This document shows positions 1-13,540 of a stretch of 64,000 bases of DNA, in pieces. Position numbers and translations under genes: made by a program. The DNA lies in contig NW_024037072.1 of assembly GCF_015706575.1 (NCBI RefSeq), positions 19,345,162-19,409,161 of the forward strand, given 5' to 3'. The notes beneath the pieces were generated by a model. The model was not told the DNA's origin. It was given only the letters and a program-made list of their open reading frames with translations, and searched no databases. Every line of letters begins with the position of its first letter. The first letter of the stretch is position 1. The DNA comes from Patiria miniata. Its lineage: Eukaryota; Echinodermata; Asteroidea; Valvatida; Asterinidae.

Positions 1-3000
1 TTGCAGACACGTTAATTTACATATTCACGCGTTTAGTTTTTTGTTCTTCAAAATAGCAGTCACGTCTGTGATCATAAATAGACGCGCTTAAACAATATTC
101 AGTGTCCACTGACTGAAGTCAGATACGGGAAAAATAGTCCAATTGGCACCCGGCTGGCCATATTCTCCATGTGAATTGTCAGATGGTATCTAGCCTCTAT
201 CCCAGCCCCACCCGTCCTCGCTTTTCATTGTTTTATGGTAACGCCTCCATCTTTTTAGATCTTCTTGATTGTTCAGTGGTTCATTCAAAATGTGGACCGC
301 ATAATTTTTGTCCAGAGGAGGTACAAGATGCTGTCATGATGGATGCAGTGGCTTGGATGCCCTTATCTTTTTATTATTAGCTTATGGCTTTTTTTTGCAT
401 GTTGCAATCTCAGTATTGTTCATCAAATCTTATACTCCTTTATATAAAACAAAAATACAAGTAAAAGATGTCGAGTAAAGTTTTCAAAAATCCGGCATAT
501 TTTGAAAAGAAAAAGAAATTCTCCGCAACTGCTCAGTGAACAGGCCTTACAAAATTAATTACCAGAATACATCAGCCCGGCCGCTGTTCTCAGTCAACCG
601 GATTATGCATGTTGTCCGACGGCTCAATTTGTCTCGCGCTGCCGGAGTGTATATCGCCCGTGCCCAAAGTGCCATCCATCATGTTTTCTAGAGACGAGTT
701 GTGTTATAGGTGCGGGGACTCTGTGTTTACCGATTGCCACCTAATTGACTGTTGGACGCAATAGTGAAATCTCACACTTTCACTTCAGATGGAGAAAGGG
801 GCAAGATTAAAGGCAGGGAGAGTTCAGAAAGGAAACATCGGTGTTTTTGATGGAGGCTTACCCTGATTACCTGTTAATTGATAACCTTAAGATTTCAATG
901 CATAAGGCACTCACAGAAAACAGCCTCCGATGCCTCAGTTAGCGAGACCGCATCCATAAGAAGGCCTATAGGCTTTATTCACGTGTCCGCCATATTAAAT
1001 TGAAAGCGAGGTTAACATTTTCATTTTTGGAACTTGCGAATAGAAATTAAAGCAAAGTTAACTACAAATTAATACCAGTCTGCTCTGATGAATAATTAAA
1101 TAGTTGTGATTCAGCATACCCTAATGTTTAAAGCCACATTACAAAAATTGAAAGTGAGGCTTGGAACGCATTAATAGTCTGGCACCATCCATTCAACAGT
1201 TCACAATTTATAAAACACATTCAGGAAACACGATCAAAAATGGCTGAATAAGGTCTATTCACCATGGGCCAGTAGCAATACCCCCCAAAAAATATATAAA
1301 AGGCAACAATTTTTCCCTGTTTCATATATTCACATCTCGATCAACCCCGAACCGAAATTATGTTTGCGTACTTATTTCATATAACGTGAATGTTATTTCA
1401 TAAAATATGAATGTAAAAAAAAAAGAATATCATGAACGCTCAATGCATCGAATTCCCCCAAAATACAAATCTCCGGCGCCCTTCATTTTGTATAGGGCCT
1501 ACATGAAAACCCGAGTGTAGCGGTATTTTTTTTTGTATAAATTTGCCAAATAAACGGGAATCGCGACTGCAGCATCTAGTAAGAAACACAGTCAAGGAAG
1601 ACTGAGGAAAAACCACTACCGTCATTTTCCTCAGCGGTAAAAATACGAGCCATTACTGTAACTGAAGGACACGTGAGCGCCTTGCATGGTACGCGAACGG
1701 GAGACGGTCTGCGCCCCAGAATTATATTTTGTTGCGGAATCACTATTATGTGTAGGACCACATATCCGCATCCTATAGTTTTGACTTAAGATGTCCATTC
1801 CTGACATTTTGTCCGATGAATTAACACAAAATGGTGAAAGTTTTCTGCAACAGCTGCGCCGCGGACTCCCGTGCGCAGATGGTGATGCGCATAATTATAC
1901 GGGCCACGTCGTATGCAGCTCAGGAAAACTTACTGAGCATTTCAACATTCTGTGTGGTTGACCCACATATCTTCATCTCAACATGTTGATGTAAGATGCC
2001 TATGGCGCCCAAAACGTGCTCGATAAAATAGCCACGTCAATTGGTAATTTAACGAGCAAATTATTTTTACGAGCCGCATTGACTTCAAAATTGGGTTGCG
2101 TGCAGTCCGTGCCATACGCGCGTGCTGACCATTACGCCGCCTTTATGCGCGTTTGTTTTATGGTTTTATCAGTTACACATGTTTTGCGTATGCGTTCGAC
2201 GGACGATCGAAATGGATAGGCCTACGCAACGTATATGTTTATCAGAAATGGGACGTTTGCTTTATTATGAAATGGAATTATTTGGTCCGATAAAAATTAA
2301 ACTCATGCGCAACGTATGCGTAACGGATTAAAAGAACGCATATAATGGTTTTACACGCACACCATGCGTCCTTCATTGACTCTCATGCAAAGTCACACGG
2401 CGCCATCTACAGTCAATGCACATACTCCTTGCCTTCATTCTCGTTTTTGTGCAAAACATGTCAACCCTTCCATTGTATGCATCCCATTCCCATAAATACA
2501 GATACAGATTGTACAGTTGAGGTCCTTTCTCCGAGGTTGAGATGTGCATCATGTCTGCAACTGGTTTTACCACCGTGCCTGCTTCCTTTTGCCGACTCAA
2601 AATAATATTAAACACTTTGTAGACGAGAGTAGAAATAAAAACGGGAGTCTACAGTTTCGCGCTGAAAAAAAAACTTTCCTCAGAAATGAAATAGTTGCCG
2701 TTACTTACTCATGAGAAGAAAAAAGACGTCTGGTTTGGATGAAATTAATTTGAGTAATTGGTCGTGGCGGGTGAACGAAATTGAACAATTAAATAGCACC
2801 GTGTGTCGTCCAGAGTCATATTTTACGGTCATGTCATGTTACATGAACATGAAACCAAATTCTGCCACTGTGATGTTAACCACGACACGCCGAGGATCAA
2901 GTTGAAACCCAGCAAAAGTAAGCAAGCAACACTGGCCTGCTTGGCTAGTTGTTGTCGTGTTGATTATACAACACACTGGCTTGTTGACTTGTTTATTGTC

Positions 3001-3645
3001 CACAAGGCGTGTGGTTATAATAAGATCACGACACTTGGTCCACAAGTCTACACAGCCGCGTGGATCCGCCCACCGTCCTGCTTGATTGACAGCCGCGTCT
3101 GTCTGCGTACGCTCAGTCTAACACCACAGGGAGCCAGTGGCTTTATCAACAAGCGCGCCCGCCTACATTGGTGGGCCCAGTGATGCCATCTCATCAAGCT
3201 CAATGCGCGGATTGGTACAGTATCTTTTGCCTCATTTGGCAGGCTGGGAGTTTGAGCAGTGCCCCGCTGACGAAGCTTGCCCGGCCGACTGGTTGGTTAA
3301 GTACCCGATCACCTACAGCCTTTCTCCAAATTGAAAAAAAGCAACGATGCGTTTGTGAGAGTTCTTGCGGCGGTCAAATGCCTACGTACAAACCCTCAGT
3401 CTTATTCCGTATGATGCCGGGGCAGACTTGCATTTGAGGGAAAAATCTGCAACGCAGTGCACTTTGCTTACTCAACTCCACCGAGCAAAGTCAGTTTCTT
3501 GAATTGAGCTCAAACTCTCATTTTAAAAGAGTGCTGTTGCTAAAACTGGAAGTCAGCAAAATTTTGCTGTACGCTGCATCGCACAGTTGACTCAGTATTA
3601 GTGGATTTTTGCCTCCGTTGTTTGCTCAAGGAGTTTGAAGTCGCC
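1..3645. other. Upstream region of FoxB, no gene recognised
   Basis: No open frame here resembles a known protein, and those present are short and overlap on both strands. The last few hundred bases (about 3030-3600) are richer in GC and CpG and directly precede the FoxB start, so they probably hold the promoter and 5' UTR. No clear TATA box or initiator could be fixed. The role is inferred from position only. Confidence 0.5.
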
Positions 3646-4641
3646 ATGCCTCGACCAGCGAGGAGCACGTACAGCGACGCCAAGCCGCCGTACTCGTACA
3701 TTTCCCTCACGGCTATGGCGATACAGAACTCAGGCGAGAAGATGCTACCGCTGAGCGATATCTACAAGTTCATCATGGATCGGTTCCCGTACTATCGCAA
3801 GAACACCCAGCGATGGCAGAACTCTCTCCGGCACAATCTGTCCTTCAATGACTGCTTCATCAAGATCCCTCGCCGGCCCGACCGCCCGGGGAAAGGCAGC
3901 TACTGGGCCCTGCACCCCCTCAGCGCTGATATGTTCGAGAACGGCAGTTTCTTGCGACGCCGTAAGAGATTCAAATCTCCTAGGATCACCGCCATTGACC
4001 ACAACCTTCAGATCAAGCAGATCGACTCGGCTAAGATCTTCCAAGAGCAAGCCAAGATAGGACTTCCACCATTCGCTGCGTTGGGCTCGCTATCGCCGTA
4101 CGCAGTTCCTGTACCGAGTATGGCTATGACATGTTGCACGGCTAGCTCGCCCACCTACCCGTCCAAACACGGTTTCATCCCCTCCACCAGTCCCACCATG
4201 AAGCAGGCTTTCACCATCGAGAATATCATCTCGCCGGATTTCAAACCCTCTGCAGCCAAATCGGGACCACAGACAATCAAAGTTGCAAAGGCTGTCCAGT
4301 CGGCGTTGTCCGCCACGACGACGAGTTGCTCGAACCTACCGAGTCCGACCTTCACTGGCAAGGGGGCCTGGACCTCGATCGCCCCGGCAGTTGGCCGCTG
4401 TGCTGCGCCCCTATCGCCGGAGGAGCGTGCTTACCTGAGCGAGTACACGGCCCATTGCAGGACGATCCTACCGCCCTCATTCCCACCGACTCCAGCGTTT
4501 CCCCTGCCGATCAAGCCCACCGTGCACGGGTTAGGCGTCACCTCACACACCGGTGCTATGCTCCCCTCGCTATCCACCTCTGGTCCCATCGTGCATGACG
4601 GTGCGCTCGTATCCAAGTGCAATAGGCCAACGCTCGTATAG
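3646..4641 (+). CDS. foxb: FoxB-class forkhead transcription factor, single exon
   Basis: A 331-residue nuclear DNA-binding protein. The start at 3646 is chosen because [11 protein letters not shown] is the typical FoxB N-terminus; the frame stays open upstream to 3601 but has no earlier ATG. The forkhead domain covers about residues 12-112 and runs directly from [14 protein letters not shown]. Recognition helix 3 is NSLRHNLSF (residues 59-67), and the basic wing ends in FLRRRKRFK (102-110). FTIENIIS (189-196) is an Eh1-type motif, which in Fox proteins recruits Groucho/TLE co-repressors. The C-terminal part is rich in Ser, Pro and Thr. FoxB is typically intronless and acts in ectodermal and neural patterning in bilaterians. 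No other Fox gene is visible nearby. Assignment to FoxB is strong; the closest ortholog cannot be named without a tree. Confidence 0.96.
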   Translation: MPRPARSTYSDAKPPYSYISLTAMAIQNSGEKMLPLSDIYKFIMDRFPYYRKNTQRWQNSLRHNLSFNDCFIKIPRRPDRPGKGSYWALHPLSADMFENGSFLRRRKRFKSPRITAIDHNLQIKQIDSAKIFQEQAKIGLPPFAALGSLSPYAVPVPSMAMTCCTASSPTYPSKHGFIPSTSPTMKQAFTIENIISPDFKPSAAKSGPQTIKVAKAVQSALSATTTSCSNLPSPTFTGKGAWTSIAPAVGRCAAPLSPEERAYLSEYTAHCRTILPPSFPPTPAFPLPIKPTVHGLGVTSHTGAMLPSLSTSGPIVHDGALVSKCNRPTLV

Positions 4642-5308
4642 TTGTACTCCCTCATTCCATCCCAGAACCCTGTCAATACCTACAACATTCAAATTATAAC
4701 TGTAGCTCAAGCTGTTGCATGGGGGACTGCTATGAGTTTGTTTCGTGGGACCAATACATCTAACGGAGCACCTTAGGTACAGGTGTGTACACAAACCCTA
4801 TCTTTTATTTTAAAAACACACACCAATTTCAACAGTAATAACATCAACGTGCTTTTATTGTTTGCCATGTTTAAACCATTTGCAACGCAAAGACGATCAT
4901 GCTAGTCATATTTTCCCTGAAATAACAAAAATCTCTGTGTATTCATCGCATGATTGCAATCGGAGACATTTGGAGTCATACCGTACATTTGGTTCACAGC
5001 TAAAATGAATCTTGAGTTGACAGGTAAGGATCTTTAATCTGCACATGCGCCACATTAACTAGTGATTAAGTATTTACATTCTAAGTTCAAAAATGTATAA
5101 TTAACTACCGCAATGCAATAGCAATGGCAGAAATGGTATCCAAGATAAAAAAAAAACCACCTAATAACTAAATATATATGCGATTTCCAAACAAATCTTG
5201 ACATGGTAACTTGAGAGGTTCTTGTACACGTTTGTACATCGTATACCTGAAAGCATATCTGTCCTAAAAATCTAAACTTTCTACCAGAAGTTCTTGTCTA
5301 TAAAATGC
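4642..5308 (+). other. FoxB 3' flank and probable 3' UTR
   Basis: AT-rich sequence after the FoxB stop codon. No canonical AATAAA was found before the mobile element at 5311, so the transcript end cannot be placed. No coding sequence is recognised. Confidence 0.4.
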
Positions 5309-5310
5309 TA

Positions 5311-5553
5311 CACTCTAAAACTGTGTTTAGCAATTAAACACAATCTTGATATCACTTTGTAAACATGTTTAGAAGCTAAACATTATTGTGTTCAATTCCT
5401 AAACATCAATGTGCAATTCCTAAACATCAATGTTCAATTGCTTAACACTATACATCCTTACTCCATCACGTTCAGTATTTAAACATGTTTACAAACTGAT
5501 AGCAAGAAAGTGTTTAGAAAAGTGTTTAATTGCTAAACACAGTTTTTGTAGTG
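5311..5553. mobile_element. Short inverted-repeat MITE flanked by TA
   Basis: The left end begins CACTCTAAAACTGTGTTTAG and the right end is its near reverse complement (…GCTAAACACAGTTTTTGTAGTG). The arms are about 32 bp, with roughly two differences. TA lies directly outside both ends (5309-5310 and 5554-5555), the target duplication of Tc1/mariner-type elements. The inside is AT-rich and repeats the word AAACA/TGTTTA many times; there is no coding sequence. It lies about 670 bp past the FoxB stop, possibly within its 3' UTR. Confidence 0.8.
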
Positions 5554-5555
5554 TA

Positions 5556-8500
5556 ACCTACTTTATACATCAGATTTTGGAGAGCCTATGATATCTCATT
5601 TGATCCATTTCATTAAGAGATTAACTTTCGCTGTCATATTTTTAAATATACATCAAGCTGATATGTATTATGTAAGAACATTTGCCCGATTGGTTTCTTC
5701 GAAGTTGTTAACTTGATTCCTTGAGTTTGCATAGGGAGTGGAATCATCACTGTCATCAAACAGTGTAGGCCTCAGAGTTGTAAAAGATGATCTTCCCATA
5801 AAGGGGTCAAATGGACATTTTCTCCCTGCAGAGGTTCCCCTCAAATGTATAGCAGTACTGAATCCTTCTCCAAATACCGAAGTGCATATTTAGATGCTGA
5901 AATAGTTAATTGTGCAACATCAAAGTATGCTCATTGATTGAATCTTCTCCTGTATATTTGACAAAGAATTGTAAATAATATTAACTTCAAACTGTTGTAC
6001 ATAAAATACTCCTGTACTGTATAGTTATGTGACAGAAATAATACTGTTTATTTCCAAATTTCCTTTGAAGTTTATTTTTGGTTGATTTTCCCACCGCAAT
6101 CATCTCCATTGGGGTAGTCACGTGACAGTTAGTTGAGGTAAAACACAAATAGTACACGTTGAAGACAACAAACTGACCAATGGGTGATCGTTTAGCATAG
6201 ATTAATTTTGATTTTCAGAAACAGTTATTACGTGTTATGCGATTGGTTAAGTGGAAGGGTTTAGTGTTTAAAGTTTATCTTGTATCTTTTTACTTTCAAT
6301 GGTTCAACAGCCTTAAACTTCTACTCCCGGCATTAAAGTTTTGAAATACATGTTAGAGTAGGCCCTAAACTTTTAAAAGATCTTTTTTTTTCTGCCTGCA
6401 GTTTTATTGATGATTTTCCTCGAATCCGTTCATAAAGGCAACTGTGGGTATTTTCAGAGAATTGTCACATACTCACCAATTTCAAGTGGGGACAGAATTG
6501 TACTCAAAGACGAGAAACATGTCAAAGAATATTTGGAATACAATAATTATAAGTTTCGTCTGAAACTAAACAAACTTGGTATTAAAAAGTAGAATAAAAC
6601 CCGCAACCTTTAGAAAAGGTTTTTGAGGACATGCATTTCATTAACTGATGACATCTATGTCTAAAATCGCCCATGATTGTGTGTTCTAACCCACGTTACT
6701 CTGGTTAGGTACATGAACGTGCGATGCAGCAAATTCATGCTAAGATCGACATTACCGGCACCCGATTATATGATGGCAAGAATGTGTGATATTTCAATTT
6801 ACATTGGGCCATGTCATTGTAGGAAAAAAGGTGAAAAGGTTCTGTATACAGAGATACCAAAGAGGTTTAGGGTGTGCATTTCATGGGGCTTACACAACAA
6901 GAAGTTTTGATTGGGCGACTGGATCTTGAATCCACCTAAACTGAGTGACATTGAAATGACAAGAGTCTTCAACAAAATGTCCATTGTAGTGGCAACGACA
7001 ATTTCTCATCACAAAATTGTTCCATTTCAGAAAAGGAAACTTCTCTGTTTGTTGAAGGCATCGTTGTAAATCAGTGCAAATTTTTGTCAAAGAAAGGTGT
7101 GTTTTTTTCCTATCACAAAACACTGTACGCTTACATTGGTAAACATTAATATTGTCTTTATGTAGTATTTCAATGAACAACTTTCACCATTAATCTAAGT
7201 CAGACACTGCACATCATGTGTGGATACTTTAAATGCGGTTCGAGTCGGCAATGTCTGCAAAATTGGTTTTTCGATGTTAGGGGTTGGGGTTATATTTATT
7301 TTGCCTTTTCAATTTTATGTAGTCTGGTAACTGACTTTTCTATATTAGCATTGTCCAATCTCACTATAACAGGAAGAATGGATTTGTTAGTACATTCGAG
7401 TTGCCGTTTGTTTCGTTAAAATGAAGGGTTTCGTAGAACTTTATTTGGACACACAGTTTTAAATTTGTATTTCATTTTGATTCATCGCGTACAGTTTCAA
7501 AATTACCAAATTTTACATGCATCACACTTAATTAATAATCACCTGTGAGTAGGATTATACCATGCATTGTTTAGTAGCACAATAATTGGATTCCAGTTTA
7601 GATTTGGGAAGTGTATTTTGCAAATAAGGTTCTTGAATCTCCAACTGACAAAAAGGAAATTCACTGGGAAAAAAAAACCCAATGTGTACTTTAGACATAA
7701 AACCAGTTGTCAGGTCAAATATTCATGTGTTCGTTGTGGGGGCAGGGTCCGTGTAATTTGTAATACGAAACTTACTGTACAGAGGACTTTTGGGAGCGGA
7801 TTAGACAAAAATCGCCCGGAGTGCCGGAACAGAACTGAATAATTGGAAATAAAAACCACAGTGCATTTCAGATGTTGATATAAATGGAGTACGATGTGTG
7901 TGAGTTTGTTAACCGAAGCTGGAAGCCACGAAAAGTTTCTACTTTGTTTCCTTTCTTGGACATTTCCTTTCAATTTAATGACGAACGGGAATCAGGTACT
8001 ATTTCAGCTTTTGAAGTGTGTCCAAAATTAATTATATTACTTTTGAGTAAGTGAAAACTGGATATGTCTGAATTTTTTTTTTAAAGACAGCATGTTGTTT
8101 TACAATGATTTATCTTCGATGGTATATTTTCATTTTCTGTTAAATATTCTGGTGTGTGTATGTAAAATAGGCCTACGTGGATACAATTTTGTTCACTTAC
8201 GTGAATTCCGAATTAATGTGTGAAGAGACAAGAAAGCAATGTTGTATTGTCTGATTTAAAAAGATATATACAGTTGACGCAATCAAACTCACACCACTTA
8301 TCAAACAGTGAGAAATGTCAAATTAACCCCTTTTTACTATACCTACAATTCTCTTAGTTCGGAAGTGGCTATTCAATCAAAGGGTTTTCATTTTTTTGAA
8401 TTCATGAACAAAGGTAATGTAAACTTTCCTTTTGTGTCCAGTCGCCAAGTCGAGCACAGCCTATAGAAAGCCACCGTTCTTTTTTCGGAGTGGATCACTC

Positions 8501-11500
8501 ATTATTACCACATGTGTTCCTAAATAGCGAGTGCACTCTCAATAAGGAAATGTACTTTAGATTTGATTGAGAAATGATCGAAGTTGGCCATGCATTTAGT
8601 GTCAGTTCGTTACAATCGGATATCAGTGCAATCAACCACATTTCTATAGGAGCTGGGGTTGTTGACTGGAAAATCTGTTCGGTGAACGGAAATTTATTCG
8701 AAAACTCACCCCCCCCCCCGTACTATACTGCAAACTAGCCAGTAAGTTCACTATTGTGTTGAGAGTATATGCCCCACCAATGACATATCCTGTGCCAAAT
8801 AACGTGTATAGTGACACACATATCATGTCGAGTTGGCAACGGTCAATATTGCAAACAAAAACATATCTGACCCACCAACTATAACTGCGTAAAATGAAGG
8901 TTAATTCCCAATGACACATAGTCCACATTTTGCTCTCTCTCTCTTTTTTAGATTTGTTCAACATCGGATTTATTTCAATCTAAAAGACTATAACATTCGT
9001 AACTACGTGCCAACAACCGTCAAGTTGCTAAATTTGTCTTCTTTTTATGTGTTAAATATAACAATAAAAAAAAAATGAAATCGTGCTATGTGCACGATTA
9101 TCGTTAAGCCAGAACTGCAGCCCGGGTTTGATCGTGTCTGTATCTGGTCATGTGCACTTGTCTTGAAGAAATAAGAGATTCCCTTGCTATTCAGATATTA
9201 ATGTTGTCATTCACTAAACATTTACAAGTGGAGGTTGTCAATCAAACATAACCAAGAACGAGACTTTAAGCTTTTCGAATGGCAATGTTTAAAATTATGA
9301 CTGTTGCCATTAATATTGTCCACGCACTGAATGTCTTAATAACTGTATCCACGACGGAATACCCTTCTTCAAATTCAGACAATTGTTTTCAACTTCTGGC
9401 AATAACGTTGGTCAAAATACCAACAGCTGGCTGCACTTTTAGGGAAATTTCCTCCTCAAATTTTGCTCGAATTAAAACAAAAACTGAGGTAATTTCCTAC
9501 CATCTGTCAAATTTAATAATTTGCTAAACTTCGTTTCACAACCCTTTTTGCACCATTTGTTGTTGTTGTAAATGAGATAGACAATAATTGTTGAAAGTAA
9601 CCAAAAATGGGGGAAGGTGATGAAGAGGCGGATTGAGCCGCCGCGCCGTAGTGCGTCTTCCGATGAAATATTATCAAGCCTTGTTGGCCTACCAAGCCTA
9701 TTTTTCCACGTCTCTGACATGATTGAGATTTGCATAGCAAAACCGTCTACTTTATTGTAACTTGAACCTGGAAGTCGCAGCGTAAAGTTACTAAGATTAT
9801 TGCTAACAATCTGAAATTCTGTGAACCGTTTCATGCCGTGTGGCAAAAGAACTGCGTAGCTTTCATCGGAGGACATATTACCCCGAGTCCCCAATCGGAG
9901 TGATAAACCACAGCGTCTGTGCGTCATCCCATTGTTCATGTCATTATTTACTGACAACTTTTCCGCCGTCTAAAAGTCAATTTCCCCGCACGATTTTAAT
10001 TTAATTTATTGACTCAAATGTCATCTTGCCTCAATAAACCCGGAGCCCCTGGAGCGTTCAGCGGGCAGATGACATCCAGCAAACCACCAGCAGCGGTTCG
10101 GAGATTCAGGCAGCCGGGGTAATATCTGGACAAACCAACCGTTACCGGAGACGATATCGGATTTGCTCCGGTGTGAGGTTTACCGTGGCCTTGCGAGCGC
10201 TCAAGCGGGTCGTATTAGTCCTGTTCCCGGCCGGCTCACGGCCACACCAATGCCAAACAACTACCAAACAAATCCCAGTCTGTTTTTTTTTTGGAAGTAT
10301 AAGAAATCAGAGAATCCACGATCATCCACTAATGAAGCTGTTGAGCAGATGGCTCGCTGTCTGCGAGGTTCAGGTGACCGTTCACTGTTCTTGGGTGAAA
10401 TCATAAAAAGCAATATTAGTGTAGGACACGCCACTTGACTTTTCAACGATGCGTTTCATTGTTGGCCTATAGGCGGGGCTACACCCGGCCCAATGTTGGC
10501 ATACCATGCGCGTCTGCAATGGTAGTCCAAGGAGCGGCGGTTCTCACGAGTGAGTGCATGGGGAACTTTTGAAAGTAGTTTGATCTTAAAAGAAAAACTC
10601 CCATCTTTATATAAATGACGCGTCGGGAGATATAAATCACATCAATGGATGAAAAGGGATGGCTCTTTTGAAGCGAGGACAGTGACTCTGGGGAACACAT
10701 TATGCATAATTGAAAGTAGTAATGGGCCATGACTTACTGTATTAACACAGGGGTACTCTCTTGTAATGGCAACGATTTTCAGAAGGGTCAGAGGACAGTA
10801 TCATTATTACTCTTGCGAATTGATTGATGGAGGTAATTACATGTTTAAGATTGTATTGCTTTCAAATTAAAAATAAAAACAGAATTTACTAAATTTGACA
10901 AGGCACGGTCACTTATTTTTTAAATAATGCAGGCCTAGATAAGATAGACAGGCACCAATCAATTATCGCACAAGAGGTAAATTAATGTTGCAGATAGACT
11001 AGTAAGGAAAAATCAAACATGAGAAATAGTAATCATTCCGCCCCTTCCTGCCAAGCTTGCTGTTTGTTTTGGTGCTGTAAGAAGGCAACTTAAATGTATT
11101 ATGGTATCTAGAACATACACTGTCAACGGTGACGTATGTAACCTCAGATATGAATATGAAATAAACAGCACACATTCACAGAAGGCAATACGACAAACAG
11201 ACTCACAACTTGCCTTTTGTTTTTTCAGATGAAAGATTCAAGATATACGGACATTCAGACCCCGACATGCATTGCAAGCCTTCCATTGGCCAGTTTAATT
11301 CCCCACGCCAGACACACTCTTCCCAGCCACAGACAAATGACCAACATGTTGCAGTGCAAATTGAGGCAAAACTAGACTAAGTGGTCTAGATCTCCATAAA
11401 TTTCGACTTATTCCGTAATTTGAGCAATTTATTTTTTTCGGGCGGTCGCTCTCGCTTTACAACTCGAGTACCGGTGAGCTGTAGACAGTCGGGTTCGTGA

Positions 11501-12977
11501 AGGGGGGGGGGGGGGAGTTGGAAGTCGGTCTAGCTGAAATCCCGTAATGTTTCCCCAAAACACCGACATCACACTCAAGATGAAGCGCTTGACAAGACTT
11601 GTGATTTGTAACGCAACACGGGACACCGGGTCGAGACGCTCTAACGATGAGCGATCGGTAGCGGTGTTTGTGCCGGGCCGGGTTCACGGTGTCCTATCTC
11701 GCCCGCAGGAAACGCGGCGCGACGCGGACGCTCAAGAGCGGGCCGCGCCCGGGCACTGCCGTGGGTGCCGGATCGCACTTTGTCCGGTGAAACCAACTCA
11801 CAAACGATAACGGAAATGAAGTGATTGTTAATACCGTAATTGAGAAGTCACTGCGTTTAGAACGTGGCATTTATTATCTTGCCCGGGTAAAGAAAAAAAA
11901 AGCTGTATAGCTGGCGGCAACGCTTAAATGGAGCGGTGCAGCAATATAAAAAAATCACATTTTTTATGTTTTTTTTTCTTGAAAGTGTAAATCCATTTCA
12001 AAATGGCAATGCAGCTGTGTAGCTACATGGAGATTATGAAACAGTCACAAACGCCGCATATTAATGGGGAAACTTAAAGAGAATTTAAAACCTTCTGATT
12101 TAAGGCCGATATGTACAAACAAAATTAATAGACAAAGACCTAGTGAGACATACTAACTTGTCATTACATTAGGCCTCGCGTTAGTGAAATGAGCTTTTGT
12201 CATTGTTTTATATACTATAGGCCTACGCTACCAACATTGATTTCAATCTCCTGAAAACTGAACTCAAAATGAAAAGGGTTAGATTATATTGAGAGTTTAC
12301 CCAACGGTTCAAGCTACAGTCCGAAGTCTCGGGAGTAAAATGCAAACAAAACTTGACATCCAACACACGGCTGTGAAAATGTGATGCGGTTATGAGAAAA
12401 AAAAACTAGACCAGCACAGCGTGTGCACAGAATGACATTGTAAACCTGATTTGCCCAAAAAGCAACAGGCCCCAACACAGGGGTATTTCCGTAGACTAAC
12501 CTCCCGCTGGTTCCACTTCGCCAGACTGCTTGGTGCCAATGTGTACCCGGTCGCCATTGTTCCCGCTCAAGTTCGCTGGGCCGCCCAACTGCGCAGGTGC
12601 GGGTCTATTGTCGAGGTCATAGGTGACGAATTAGAATGCCGACATGTCTTCGTGTTATTGTTAGGCAGCGGTGGCCTACCGTGCGAATGACACGCTGCTC
12701 TATTTATGAACGCACATTTTCAGTCAATTTTTTTTCTTCACAAGACCGTCAAACATCAACCACGGGGACATTGTTAAGAAATTAATAGATGGTCTCTTTT
12801 TTGCCCCTTAAGGCATGTTTAATCATTTTGAACACGGTTAAAGGTCTAGTTTTGAACTTGTTGACACTGTTGTCATGATATGAGTTGGTTAAGAGGCGTC
12901 TTTTATCAATAACTGTGTTTAAGTGAAATTTTAAACTACATGCAAGATGGAATTGGCGTCAAGGAATGTAAATTTTA
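5556..12977. other. Gene-poor AT-rich spacer downstream of FoxB
   Basis: No recognised gene. Open frames longer than 60 codons occur at about the density seen across the whole window, as expected by chance. Two frames deserve mention. One is a 73-codon minus-strand frame at 5668-5889, rich in Asp, Ser and Asn. The other is a plus-strand frame following a good acceptor (pyrimidine tract plus CTGCAG ending at 6400), whose stop is directly followed by AATAAA at 6593. GC-rich, CpG-rich patches lie at about 10040-10250 and 11600-11810. Homopolymers: C11 at 8709-8719 and G14 at 11502-11515. Confidence 0.4.
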
Positions 12978-13540
12978 TACAGGGTGAGTAAAAAAAAAAG
13001 TGACCGAATTTGAAAAATATTTTTAAAACATTTGGCTTGTTGGCCATTTCATAAAAAAACACATATAGGATACAGTACATATTTGACTTGTAACTGTGAA
13101 AATTTCACGTAATTTGCATACTCCATTCCCAAGTTATGTCTATTTCAATAAAAAGATCACAAAACTCGGCTGTCCACCACTGATTATTTACCGTTCTACG
13201 AACTGATGAATACCCATTGAGTATACAATGACTAACATGAACGTTTTCCCACCTCGATGAATGAATGAGAACTTGCAAAGAAAAACATACAAAAATGGCC
13301 ATCAACTTTTCAGAAAAAAAGTTCACTTGTTCCTCATAATTCAAAACACAAAATCTGAATGACAGTAAAAAATAATGTTTCAGTCTTAATTTCAATTATT
13401 AAAATCTCATTTGTATTTGAATGCTTGTGTGTAGGCCTATAATCTGCAAGTCGCAGCAGCTCAATAGTTTCCAATGGCATTCTATGGACAGCTATAAAAA
13501 TGGGTTCTTTTAGTAAAACATGCATAACTTCTGGTGGCAA
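12978..13540 (-). mobile_element. Tc1/mariner-like transposon remnant, 3' end with decayed transposase
   Basis: The terminus TACAGGGTGAGTAAAAAAA begins at 12978, directly after a TA dinucleotide. Reading on the minus strand toward that terminus, a frame ends …QWWTAEFCDLFIEIDI… and stops at about 13105, roughly 130 bp before the end. A second copy of this region at 35570-35820 aligns over about 250 bp, including WWTAE and the word CACGTAATTTGCATACTC. That alignment, together with the terminus, suggests the C-terminus of a transposase. Upstream coding (to about 13540) is frame-shifted and not recognisable. The other terminus was not found, so the element is truncated or decayed. The superfamily is inferred from the terminus and TA flank, not from catalytic residues. 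Confidence 0.55.

Noticed and set aside
1747-2005. Two similar 45-bp segments (around CCACATATC…AAGATG) as a direct repeat
   Set aside because: The match is interrupted and only moderate; it may be chance or a very old duplication.
6677-7973. A cluster of cysteine-containing open frames on both strands suggesting a hidden secreted protein gene
   Set aside because: Open frames of this length occur at the same density across the whole window. These alternate strands, have no consistent splice sites and match no family.
9472-9957. 161-codon minus-strand open frame as a gene
   Set aside because: No domain, no signal of splice sites, ordinary AT-rich composition; a frame of this size is plausible by chance in 64 kb.
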